Assembly: GCA_020852755.1 (NCBI GenBank)
Contig: JADZAF010000223.1
Span: 1 to 64,000 of the forward strand
Reading direction: 5' to 3'
DNA: 64,000 nt
DNA from: Bryobacterales bacterium
GTDB lineage: Bacteria; Acidobacteriota; Terriglobia; Bryobacterales; Bryobacteraceae
Positions 25,101 to 33,191 of the stretch are shown one piece after another. The notes beneath the pieces are model-generated. The model was given only the letters and a program-made list of their open reading frames with translations. It was not told where the DNA came from and searched no databases. The stretch's first letter is position 1. Every line of letters starts with the position of its first letter. The position numbers and the translations under genes were made by a program.

Positions 25101-27002
25101 ATGACAGCCATCTCCCGCCGAGGTTTTCTTTGCGCTTCCGGCGCCCCCCTGCTCCTCAAAGGAGCCCCGGGCCGGCATCCCGATCTGCCGGATGCCGATT
25201 TCGATTTCCGTACCTTCTTCGTCACCTGGGGCGACACGACCACTCCGGCTTTCTACCGGTTCCTGGAAGAGGTGCGGCCGGAAATGGTGCAGGCCGGCTT
25301 CTACGGCCCGCTGTTCCACGGCTATGCCGACAACCCCGCCTCCACCGGCTACATGATGCGCCTGCCGGTGGCCGGGCAGCGCGAGGCCCTGGCCGCGCAG
25401 CGACGGGTTAACGACGAAATTCACCGCCGCGGCCTCAAGGTGGCGGCGCATTTCCAGATCATCAACGTGATTCAGAAGGGCGGCGGCCGGGAGAACAATT
25501 TCGCCGAGTTCTATGAGAAGCACTGGCACGAGGACATCCTGGGGCCCAGGCCGCATCCCGACTGGCGCGAGCTCATGCTGCGCGACGCGAGCGGCAACCC
25601 CCTGGTGAACAAGCACTACGTGGACTACCACGGGCTGTGCGTCAACAGCCCCTACGCCCGGCAACTGCTGCGCCGCATGCTGGACGTAGCGCTGGATGCC
25701 GGCGTGGACGGCATCATGAGCAACTACAACTACCGCTGGGATTGCGTCTGCCCGCACTGCCAGGCCGAGTTCAAGAGCTATCTCGCCGGCCGTTTCAAAC
25801 CGGAAGAGCTGAAGAAGCGCTTCGGCATCGCCGACCTGGCCGCTCACCGGTTCGAGAGGATCGCCGGCGTCATCCCCGGCATGCCGAAACCGGGATCGCC
25901 GGAACTGGACTGGGAAGCCATGCACTGGGCCGCGCGGAATTTCAAGCGGCGCTGGGACGAACTGCTCATCGGCCACGGGCGGCGAAGGAAGCCGGACCTG
26001 ATCCTGGCGCAGTGGAACCACCTGGGCGACATGAACGCCGGCGAGGAGCGGGCCTTCACTCCGGTGGACGAGTGGGGCCGCGGCGAGAATTACTTCTGGT
26101 ATAGCGGCGGCTATGGACCCACCAGGCTGGCCGAGCGCAAGGCCGGCGAGGCCTGGCTGGATTGCCTCTGGCTGCGCGAGATGTGCGGATGGAAGCCCTT
26201 CATGATGGGCAAGTACGAGAACATCCGCATGCGCAACACCATCGCCGAGGGCGTGGCCACGGGCGGCTCCGGCATGGGCCTGCAAATCCAGTTCACCAAC
26301 CCCGCCGGCTATGAAGCGGCCGCGCGCTACCTGCGCTTCGTGCGCGATCACCGCGATCTCTATGACCGGCCGGAGTCCTGGGCCGAGGTGGGACTGATCT
26401 ATCCGCGCAGCGCCGTCTGGAACCGCCATCCCGAAGCGGTGGACGGCTTCCGCGCCATCGGCCACGCGCTGGTGGATCACCACGTCCTGTTCGATGTGGT
26501 GTGGGACCAGAAGATGACGGCGGAGCGCCTGGCGCGTTACGCGGTGATAGTGGCTCCCGGCGCGCAGTGGCTCTCGGAAAAGCCGCGCGCCCTGCTGGCC
26601 GCCCACGAGAGCCAGGGGAACGTGGTTCTGCGCCTGGACCAGGCGGAGCCGGTGCTCGCGGACACCGGCCGGCGCGGGCTCAGCAAGGTCGATGCTCCCT
26701 GGACCCTGCGGGTGGCCGGCTACTCCCGGCCGGGCCGCCGCATCCTGCACTTCGTCAACTACAACCGCGACGAAGAGAAGGGCGCTGCGATCAAGGGTCC
26801 CGCGGGAGAGTGCGCGCTGCCGGTGGCCCGCATCGACGTGGACCTGCGGCTGCCGGACCGCCGGCGCGTGCGCGCCGTGCGCCTGCTTTCTCCCGATCCG
26901 GACATTCTGGCCGAGACGGCCTGGAAGCAGGAAGGCGGCCGGCTGCGCTTCCAACTGCCTCGCGTCGAGGTCTACACGCTGGCCGAAATCCTGTACTCCT
27001 GA
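25101..27002 (+). CDS. Tat-exported TIM-barrel protein, probably glycoside hydrolase-like
   Basis: A 633-residue protein with a twin-arginine signal (SRRGFLCASG). The first part looks like a TIM barrel with segments seen in GH42-like and related clan GH-A hydrolases: FFVTWGDTTTPAFYRFL, VDGIMSNYNYRWDCVCPHCQAEF (the CPxC...F motif is common in these proteins) and WGRGENYFWYSGG. From about residue 430 a GATase1-like trimerisation region follows (VGLIYPRSAVW, YAVIVAPGAQWLS), then a beta-sandwich tail. Catalytic acids cannot be assigned with confidence. Flanking enolase-superfamily genes suggest it frees or trims sugars outside the cytoplasm. Confidence 0.65.
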   Translation: MTAISRRGFLCASGAPLLLKGAPGRHPDLPDADFDFRTFFVTWGDTTTPAFYRFLEEVRPEMVQAGFYGPLFHGYADNPASTGYMMRLPVAGQREALAAQRRVNDEIHRRGLKVAAHFQIINVIQKGGGRENNFAEFYEKHWHEDILGPRPHPDWRELMLRDASGNPLVNKHYVDYHGLCVNSPYARQLLRRMLDVALDAGVDGIMSNYNYRWDCVCPHCQAEFKSYLAGRFKPEELKKRFGIADLAAHRFERIAGVIPGMPKPGSPELDWEAMHWAARNFKRRWDELLIGHGRRRKPDLILAQWNHLGDMNAGEERAFTPVDEWGRGENYFWYSGGYGPTRLAERKAGEAWLDCLWLREMCGWKPFMMGKYENIRMRNTIAEGVATGGSGMGLQIQFTNPAGYEAAARYLRFVRDHRDLYDRPESWAEVGLIYPRSAVWNRHPEAVDGFRAIGHALVDHHVLFDVVWDQKMTAERLARYAVIVAPGAQWLSEKPRALLAAHESQGNVVLRLDQAEPVLADTGRRGLSKVDAPWTLRVAGYSRPGRRILHFVNYNRDEEKGAAIKGPAGECALPVARIDVDLRLPDRRRVRAVRLLSPDPDILAETAWKQEGGRLRFQLPRVEVYTLAEILYS

Positions 27003-27034
27003 GCGGGCGCGGCCTGATAACATAGGCCATACCT

Positions 27035-28297
27035 ATGCAGTCACATGGCAATCTCTTCAACCGCCGCCGTTTCCTGCAAACGCTGGCCGCGGCGCCCGCC
27101 GCGTCCTTCCTGGCCCGCTATCACGCGATGGCCGCCCCGGAGAAGGGGCGGGTCAAGATCCGCGATGTGAAAACGATGATGCTCCAGGGGCCCGACCGCA
27201 ACTATACCCTGGTCAAGATCGACACCGACGCCGGCGTTTCCGGCATCGGCGAGGGCTACGGGAGCCCTGGGGTGGGCGTCAAGGAGCAGGTGCTGGCGCT
27301 GAAGCCATTGCTCATCGGCAAGGATCCGCTCGAAATCGACACCATCTATACCAGGATCCTGAGCACCCGTACGGATGGCTCGGCGCACAACCTGATGCGC
27401 GCCGTGAGCGGCGTGGAGGTGGCGCTCTGGGACACCGCGGGCAAGATTCTGGGCGTTCCGGCCACCACTCTGCTGGGCGGCAAGTTCCGCGAGAAAGTGC
27501 GTATGTACGATCACGCCGCTCCGCGCAACATGCTGGACCCGGCTTCCTGCCGGGAATGGGCCGAGCGGGTCAAGGCCAACCCCTCGGGTTTCACGGCCCA
27601 CAAGTTCGGCTTTCCCCACACCGACCCAGCTGCCGACAAGGCCCGGGACGCCTCCAATAGGGTACTGACCACGAAGGAACTCAACCAGATCCGGCGCGGC
27701 TTCGAGAACTGCCGCGAGGCGATCGGGTGGGATCACGACATCATGGTCCACTGCCACTGGGAGTACGACGTCCGGACCTCGATTCAACTGGCCGAAGCCG
27801 TGGCCCCGGCGCGTCCGCTGTGGCTGGAGGATCCCATGATCCCGGACTACTCGGACAGCTGGAAGCGCCTGGTGGCCAGCTCTCCGGTGCCCATCTGCAC
27901 CGGGGAGAACACCGTACGCCGGCAGGGCTTCAAGGATTTCATTCTGAACCAGGCTGTCGACATCGTGCACCCGGACATCCGCAACACCGGCGGGTTGCTG
28001 GAGACCAAGCGGATCGCCGACCTGGCCGAGATCTTCGGCATGCCCATGGCCACCCACAACACCGGCAGCCTGGTCTGCACCCTGGCGACCATACAGGGCA
28101 TGGCCTCGGTGCGGGATTACATCGCCTGCGAGACCGTGCTCGGCCGGGGCGGCTGGATGGACGACGTGGTGGTGCACCAGGGCCGCATCATCCAGGACGG
28201 CTACATCACCCTGCCCAACAAGCCTGGTTTGGGGATGGAGTTGAACCGCGAAGTGGTGGCCGCCCACCTCATGCCGGGCGAACGCTACTGGGAGTAA
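27035..28297 (+). CDS. Tat-exported enolase-superfamily protein with altered first metal ligand
   Basis: A 420-residue mandelate racemase-like protein with a twin-arginine signal (NRRRFLQTLAAAPAAS, residues 9-24). The barrel motifs are MVHCHWEYD (residues 237-245), LWLEDPMIP and TGENTVRRQG. E265 and E291 are probable metal ligands. At the first ligand position, where relatives have Asp or Glu, this protein has His239, followed by the usual His (H241). H341 (ATHNTG) is the likely C-terminal acid/base. This may change metal use or mark a different reaction. It lies 32 bases after the glycosidase-like gene and six before the acylase gene. Confidence 0.82.
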   Translation: MQSHGNLFNRRRFLQTLAAAPAASFLARYHAMAAPEKGRVKIRDVKTMMLQGPDRNYTLVKIDTDAGVSGIGEGYGSPGVGVKEQVLALKPLLIGKDPLEIDTIYTRILSTRTDGSAHNLMRAVSGVEVALWDTAGKILGVPATTLLGGKFREKVRMYDHAAPRNMLDPASCREWAERVKANPSGFTAHKFGFPHTDPAADKARDASNRVLTTKELNQIRRGFENCREAIGWDHDIMVHCHWEYDVRTSIQLAEAVAPARPLWLEDPMIPDYSDSWKRLVASSPVPICTGENTVRRQGFKDFILNQAVDIVHPDIRNTGGLLETKRIADLAEIFGMPMATHNTGSLVCTLATIQGMASVRDYIACETVLGRGGWMDDVVVHQGRIIQDGYITLPNKPGLGMELNREVVAAHLMPGERYWE

Positions 28298-28303
28298 GCA
28301 GGC

Positions 28304-30631
28304 GTGCTCCGCGCGCTTCTGCTGCCGGCCGCGCTCCTGCTGGCGGCGCCGTCCTTTCAGCAGGAGCCGCCGCGTGTGGAACTGCTGCGGGACGCCTGGG
28401 GCATCCCGCACGTGTTCGCTTCCAATGAAGCGGACGGCTTCTACGGGCTCGGATGGGCCGCCGCCGAGGACCGGCTGCTGCAGATGGACCTGCTGCGGCG
28501 GAGGGCGCGCGGACGCCTGGCCGAAGTCTTCGGCGAGAAGTGGATCGATTCCGACCGCAAGTTCCGCATCGCGGGAATCGGTCCCTACTGCGATGCGGCG
28601 GCGCAGACCCTGCCGCCCCGCATGCGGGAGTATCTGGTCGCCTTCGCCGATGGGGTGAACGCCTGGGCCGGGCAGGAAAGCCGGAAGGTCCAGCGCCGCT
28701 TTGCCCGGCTGGGCGTGCTGCCTGAACCCTGGACGCCGGGCGACTGCATCTGCGCCTGGACCGGAGCGGCCGAGTTGTTCGACCGTTTCGTGGACGAATC
28801 GCCTGTTACGGCCTATCACGATTTCCGCCGGCTGGCTTCGCAAATCGGCGAGGAAGAGGCCCTCAAGAGCGGCGTCCAGACCATCGACGATGCCGCCGCC
28901 GTAGTGCCCGAAGCCGAGATGGCACGAGACGCCGCCGTGTACGCCAGGCTGAAGGCCCGGCCGCCCGTGCCCGGATTCCTGCGCCGCAGCCCGGCCGAGG
29001 GCGCTCTGCGTTTCTCCCACGCCTGGGCGGTGGGAGGCTCGCGCTCGGAAACCGGCAAGCCCATCCTGGAGAGCGATCCTCAGACTTCGGTCAACAATCC
29101 GCCCTTGTGGTGGGAGTTCCACCTGCGCGCGGGCCGCTTCGACGTGCGCGGCATCGGTTTCCCGGGCGCGCCCGCCATGCTCATCGGTTTCAACCGCCAC
29201 CTGGCCTGGGGCGCCTCGGCACTGGGCGCGGGATCCACCGTGGTTTTCCTGGAAAAACTCTCGGAGGACGGCAAGGGCTACCTGTACCGCGGCGAGGTGC
29301 TGCCCTTCGAGCGGCGCGCCGAAACCATCCAGGTGAAGGGCGGCCAGCCGGTGGCGCAGGAAGTGCTCACCAACCGCCACGGTTTCGTGATCAACTCGCT
29401 GATGCGCCAGACTCAGCCCGGCGAGGCGTACGTGAGCCACTACCGGCCGCTGCAGGTCAGGGCCACCTCGCTGCGGGCGCTGCTGGGAATGATGGCCGCG
29501 CGCGACTGGAGCGAGTTCCGGGAAGCCATGCGGTATTACTACAGCCCCGGCCTGCACATCGTCTATGCCGACGCCGCGGGCAATATCGGCTACCAGACCC
29601 TGGTCCACGTGCCGCTCACCCGGCGGACGCCCCGCATGGCGCTGGAGGGCTGGACCGGAGAGGACGAGATCCAGGGACGCGTCCCGCTGGACGAAATGCC
29701 GCACATGCTCAACCCCGCCGCCGGTTTCATCAGCCACGCCAACAACCTGCCGGTGGGCTCCTGGTACCCGTACGACCTGGGTATCGGCACCGGCGGCGTG
29801 GGGCACACCTCCCGGTCCATGCGGCTCGTCGAGCTGCTTCAGGGGGAGCGACAATTCTCCCTGGAAAGCTTCGAAACCGAGGTGCACCGGGACGACACGC
29901 AGGCGGCCATCGCCGCGCTCTTCCCCGTGGCGCGCAAGGTGGCTGAGGAGGACGGGCTGAACGAGGCCGCCGGCCTGCTTCACGCTCTGGAAGGCTGGAA
30001 CCTGCGCTACCGCTCGGCCGAACCTCATCACGCGGCGGCCAGGGCGCTGGCCGCCAACCTGCTGCTGCCGTTCCGGCGCTCCGGTTTGGGCGATCGTGTG
30101 GGCGGCGGCGAGGGCGGCATCTGCCACCTGGCCCGGCTGCTGGCCGAACAGTTCGCCGAATCCGGGCAGACGCCCAAGGACGCGCAGGTCCGCGCCTACC
30201 TGCTGTCCTGGCTGCGCGCCGCCGCCGAAGCCTTCCGGCGGCCTTCCCGGGAAGACCGCCACTCGATGCCTTACCAGGCGAACGGGCCGCTCGGGTTCCC
30301 GCCGCTCGACTCCGAATTCGACCTGGTCTCGCCGCCGCTCTCCTGCCTGGAGGCGGGGACCATCTGGTCGCAGGCCGGCAATTCGTACACCCAGATCGTG
30401 GACCTGGCCGACGTGGACAGCTCCCGCTCGCTGCTGCCGCCCGGAATTTCCGAAGACCCGGAAAGCCCGCACCATACCGGCCAGATGGACCTCTGGGCGA
30501 GGGGCGGCACGCACCCGGCGCCGCTTTCCAGACGCCGAATTGAAGAGCTGGGGGCTACCGGCGCGGTCCTCGAGGTCCGCCGCCCGCGGCGCCCCATCGA
30601 CCGGCGGGAAAAAGGGGACAGAGGGAATTAA
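28304..30631 (+). CDS. Penicillin acylase-family N-terminal nucleophile hydrolase
   Basis: A 775-residue precursor of the penicillin/AHL acylase family, which cuts itself into alpha and beta chains and hydrolyses amides. A signal peptide (LLLPAALLLAAPSFQQ) precedes the alpha-chain motif VELLRDAWGIPHVFASNEADGFYG. The new beta-chain N-terminus is most likely Ser238 in RFSHAWAVGGSRS, followed by NPPLWWEFHL and the conserved GFNRHLAWGAS. Members act on acyl-homoserine lactones, penicillins or other N-acyl compounds; the substrate here is unknown. The last residues (KGDRGN) and the TAA are encoded inside a palindromic repeat, so the original C-terminus may have been altered. Confidence 0.87.
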   Translation: MLRALLLPAALLLAAPSFQQEPPRVELLRDAWGIPHVFASNEADGFYGLGWAAAEDRLLQMDLLRRRARGRLAEVFGEKWIDSDRKFRIAGIGPYCDAAAQTLPPRMREYLVAFADGVNAWAGQESRKVQRRFARLGVLPEPWTPGDCICAWTGAAELFDRFVDESPVTAYHDFRRLASQIGEEEALKSGVQTIDDAAAVVPEAEMARDAAVYARLKARPPVPGFLRRSPAEGALRFSHAWAVGGSRSETGKPILESDPQTSVNNPPLWWEFHLRAGRFDVRGIGFPGAPAMLIGFNRHLAWGASALGAGSTVVFLEKLSEDGKGYLYRGEVLPFERRAETIQVKGGQPVAQEVLTNRHGFVINSLMRQTQPGEAYVSHYRPLQVRATSLRALLGMMAARDWSEFREAMRYYYSPGLHIVYADAAGNIGYQTLVHVPLTRRTPRMALEGWTGEDEIQGRVPLDEMPHMLNPAAGFISHANNLPVGSWYPYDLGIGTGGVGHTSRSMRLVELLQGERQFSLESFETEVHRDDTQAAIAALFPVARKVAEEDGLNEAAGLLHALEGWNLRYRSAEPHHAAARALAANLLLPFRRSGLGDRVGGGEGGICHLARLLAEQFAESGQTPKDAQVRAYLLSWLRAAAEAFRRPSREDRHSMPYQANGPLGFPPLDSEFDLVSPPLSCLEAGTIWSQAGNSYTQIVDLADVDSSRSLLPPGISEDPESPHHTGQMDLWARGGTHPAPLSRRRIEELGATGAVLEVRRPRRPIDRREKGDRGN

Positions 30632-30669
30632 TCCGCGAGCCGGCTAATTCCCTCTGTCCCCTTTTTCCC
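30606..30669. repeat. 64-bp perfect palindrome, REP-like, spanning a gene end
   Basis: Two perfect 25-bp arms (30606-30630 and 30645-30669) surround a 14-base spacer. The arms contain GGGGACAGAGGGAATTA and its complement. The GGGGACAG core is known from RAYT-type REP sequences and resembles the GGTGACAG core at 1336-1405. The left arm encodes the final residues and stop of the acylase gene, and the right arm touches the stop of the convergent aldolase gene. On each strand the hairpin ends in a short run of T, so it may also serve as a terminator for both genes. Confidence 0.75.
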
Positions 30670-31679
30670 TACCGCAGCCACTCGTCCAGGTGCTGGCGGA
30701 CGAACTCGTCGTCGTTCAAATGCGGGTAGGCGCGGTAGACGCGCTCGATCTCTTCCATCTGGCCGGGCGAGAGGTCCTCGTCCGGGTTCAGGCACCAGCG
30801 CCCTTGCAGCAGGCCCTGCCGGCGGAGCACTTCGTGAATGCCTGCGATGCAGCCGTGGAAGCCGTTGGCCGGGTCGAAGAAAGCCGCGTTGGAATCGGTG
30901 ACTTCGGCCGCCAGCCGCAGCAGGTCCGGCGAGGCCCCTTCGCAATGCGCCCGCTCCAACTGCTCGACTGCCCGGCGAGTCCATACCGCCCAGTGGCCCA
31001 GCAGGCCGCCCACGATGCGCAGTTCCACGCCGCCGAAGCGGAAGGGAGTAATCAGGTCGGCCAGAATCGTGTCGTCGTTGCCCGTATAGAGAGCGATCTC
31101 CCCCGCGCGCCCGGATTCGGCCACCGCCCGCACCACGTCCAGCGTCTGGTAGCGGTTGAAGGGCGCGATCTTGATGGCAGCCACGTTCTCGATTTCGGCA
31201 AACCCGCGCCAGAAGTCGTAGGGCAGGACGCGCCCGCCCACCGAAGGCTGCAGGTAGAACCCGAAGACCGGGATCACCCGCGCCACGGCCCGCGCATGCT
31301 CCAGTAATTCGCGGGTCGAAGCCTGCCGCAGGGCGCCCAGGCTCAGCAGCCCGGCGTCATAGCCCAACCCCGCGGCGAACTCCGCTTCGGCCAGCGCCTG
31401 CGCCGTCGGCCCGACAATGCCCGCCACCTTGATGGCGGGCTTGCCGCGCAACTCCTCCATGGTCAGTTCGAGCACGGGCCTGTAGAGGCCCACACGCGGA
31501 TCGCGGATCTCGAACTGGGTGGTGTGCACCCCGATCGCCACCCCTCCGGCGCCGGCCGCCAGGTAGTAGCGCGTCAAGGCGCGCTGCCGGCGCTCGTCCA
31601 GTTTCCTTCCGGCGTTGAGCGCCAGCGGGTGAGCCGGAATGACGGCCCCCTCGCGCAGTGCTTCGCGCCAATCCATCAA
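30669..31679 (-). CDS. DapA/NAL-family class I aldolase or dehydratase
   Basis: A 336-residue TIM-barrel enzyme of the dihydrodipicolinate synthase superfamily. The Schiff-base lysine is K170 in VAAIKIAPFNRY and the family Tyr is Y142 in GFYLQP. These enzymes act on pyruvate-type keto acids; members in sugar-acid clusters cleave or dehydrate 2-keto-3-deoxy acids, which would fit the nearby dehydratase-like genes. The nearby exported enzymes are probably not in the same compartment, because this protein has no signal peptide. Its start overlaps the SDR gene stop (ATGA). The C-terminal extension after residue 290 is longer than in DapA. Confidence 0.83.
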   Translation of the reverse strand: MMDWREALREGAVIPAHPLALNAGRKLDERRQRALTRYYLAAGAGGVAIGVHTTQFEIRDPRVGLYRPVLELTMEELRGKPAIKVAGIVGPTAQALAEAEFAAGLGYDAGLLSLGALRQASTRELLEHARAVARVIPVFGFYLQPSVGGRVLPYDFWRGFAEIENVAAIKIAPFNRYQTLDVVRAVAESGRAGEIALYTGNDDTILADLITPFRFGGVELRIVGGLLGHWAVWTRRAVEQLERAHCEGASPDLLRLAAEVTDSNAAFFDPANGFHGCIAGIHEVLRRQGLLQGRWCLNPDEDLSPGQMEEIERVYRAYPHLNDDEFVRQHLDEWLR

Positions 31680-32686
31680 AACCTCCCGTCTCTGGTTTCA
31701 AAATGTGTGGGCTTGTTCAGGGTCGGCCCTCCCCCGCGAATCCACTCCGCCGTCCATTCGATCATCTGCTCCAGGGTGACCGAAGGGTAGCCGAACAACC
31801 GGTGGCAGCGCGACGCGTTGTTCAACAGCGCCGTATCCGCTTCAACGCCCTCGAAAACCGGTTCGATGCCGAAGCAGGCGCCGAAACGCTCGGCGGCCCA
31901 TCGGATGGACACGGTCTCCGGCCCCGTCACGTTGACTATCGCGGGCGGCGACTGGCAGATCGCGAAAGCGCGCAGGCAGATCGAATTGGCGTCGCCCTGC
32001 CAGATCACGTTGGCGTGCCCCATGCGCAGGTCCACCGGCCGGCGCTCGAACACCTTCCGGCCCACGTCCAGCAGGACGCCGTAGCGCAGGTCGATGGCGT
32101 AGTTCAGCCGCAGCAGCGTCACCGGCGTTCCGTAAATACAGGAGAAGTGCTGGAACATGCGCTCCCGCCCCAGCACCGACTGGGCGTACTCGCCCACCGG
32201 CTCCGGCGGCGTGGCTTCCGTCGCTCCGCCCGATTTCACCGGCACCAGCGGATAGACATTGCCGCTCGAAAAGGCCACGATGCGCGAATGACGGTAGCGC
32301 TCGGCGACCATGCCGGGCAGGTAGGTGTTCATCGCCCAGGTGAGCCATTCCGCCCCGGTCGATCCGAACTTCCGCCCGGCCATGAAAATCACGTTGGGCG
32401 CTTCCGGAAGGCGTGCCAGGGCGGCGGCATCCATCAGTTCGGCGGAATGCGTCTCGATTCCGTCCGATTCCAGCGCCTCCCGCAGCCCCGGGCTCGAGAA
32501 GCGCGAGACCGCCATCACCCGCCGGGCCGGGTTGGCACGCTTGGCGCGGCGCGCCAGGCTGGGCCCCATCTTGCCCCCTACGCCCAGGATCAGCAGGTCG
32601 CCCTCCAGATCCGTCATGACCTGGATGTCGCCCGGACCGGGCTGGGACATCAGGTCTTCGAGCTGCCGTTCGTCTTGTATGGTCAC
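31676..32686 (-). CDS. NAD-dependent epimerase/dehydratase family (extended SDR)
   Basis: A 336-residue Rossmann-fold protein. The nucleotide-binding loop is LLILGVGGKMG near residue 36, close to the classic GxxGxxG. Later segments are VIFMAGRKFGS, IVAFSSGNVYPL (the Ser of the active site) and GEYAQSVLGRERM, where Tyr is followed by four residues before the position usually held by Lys, so the YxxxK pair is imperfect. GTG 32686 was chosen because it forms a GTGA overlap with the upstream kinase stop; an ATG 39 bases earlier would overlap that gene more deeply. It lies between the kinase and aldolase genes in one coupled operon. Confidence 0.75.
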   Translation of the reverse strand: MTIQDERQLEDLMSQPGPGDIQVMTDLEGDLLILGVGGKMGPSLARRAKRANPARRVMAVSRFSSPGLREALESDGIETHSAELMDAAALARLPEAPNVIFMAGRKFGSTGAEWLTWAMNTYLPGMVAERYRHSRIVAFSSGNVYPLVPVKSGGATEATPPEPVGEYAQSVLGRERMFQHFSCIYGTPVTLLRLNYAIDLRYGVLLDVGRKVFERRPVDLRMGHANVIWQGDANSICLRAFAICQSPPAIVNVTGPETVSIRWAAERFGACFGIEPVFEGVEADTALLNNASRCHRLFGYPSVTLEQMIEWTAEWIRGGGPTLNKPTHFETRDGRF

Positions 32687-33165
32687 CGTTTGTACCCGAT
32701 CTTGCGCAGCAGGCTGTGCCGCCATTCCACGTCCGCCGCGGCTTCCACGCCCTTGGGACGAAAACCGTCGATCACGCCCAGCACGCCGCGGCCCTGCTCG
32801 GTCTCGGCGAGCACCACCTCAACGGGATTCGCCGTAGCGCAGAAAATGGTGCAGACTTCCGGCACATCTTTGATGCGGTTCAGGATGTTGATGGGATATC
32901 CCTCCCGCAGGGCGATCACGAAGGTGTGCCCGGCCGCGACGGCGGCAGCGTTGCGCACGGCGATTCCCTTCAACTCCTCGTCGTTGCCCTCCACGCGCGT
33001 CAGGCAAGCGCCGGAAGCTTCGTTGAAGGCGATCCCGAACTTCATCTGGGGCACGCTTCCCGCGATGGCTTCGTACAGGTCTTCCACCGTCTTGATGAAG
33101 TGGGTTTGGCCGAATATGATGTTGCCGTTTTCCGGGATTTCCAGTCTGGCTGTCTTCAAGTCCAT
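32683..33165 (-). CDS. Adenosine-specific kinase family protein (DUF355)
   Basis: A 160-residue protein matching the compact DUF355 adenosine-specific kinase family, known mainly from archaea and thermophiles: IIFGQTHFIKTVEDLYEAI, VPQMKFGIAFNEASG, AAAVAAGHTFVIALREGYPINILN and the late EVCTIFCATANPVEVVLAE. Archaeal structures show adenosine binding; a cellular role in bacteria is not established. ATG 33165 is preceded by TATGCT eleven bases upstream, suggesting a very short leader. It is the first gene of a minus-strand operon with the SDR and aldolase genes. Confidence 0.85.
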   Translation of the reverse strand: MDLKTARLEIPENGNIIFGQTHFIKTVEDLYEAIAGSVPQMKFGIAFNEASGACLTRVEGNDEELKGIAVRNAAAVAAGHTFVIALREGYPINILNRIKDVPEVCTIFCATANPVEVVLAETEQGRGVLGVIDGFRPKGVEAAADVEWRHSLLRKIGYKR

Positions 33166-33191
33166 ATGCCTTACCCAGCATACAACGCGGG

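Noticed and set aside
26995-27034. GGCCT...AGGCC inverted repeat before the second dehydratase-like gene as an operator.
   Set aside because: Arms of five bases in GC-rich DNA are expected by chance, and no second copy was found near the other genes of the locus.
27041-30514. A minus-strand open frame of 1157 codons, plus similar very long frames at 23751-27023 (minus) and 9155-11323 (minus).
   Set aside because: They lie mostly opposite well-supported genes and show low-complexity His/Gly/Arg/Gln-rich sequence without domain motifs. High GC at third codon positions makes such antisense frames common. Only the 23751-24992 part of the second one is a real gene.
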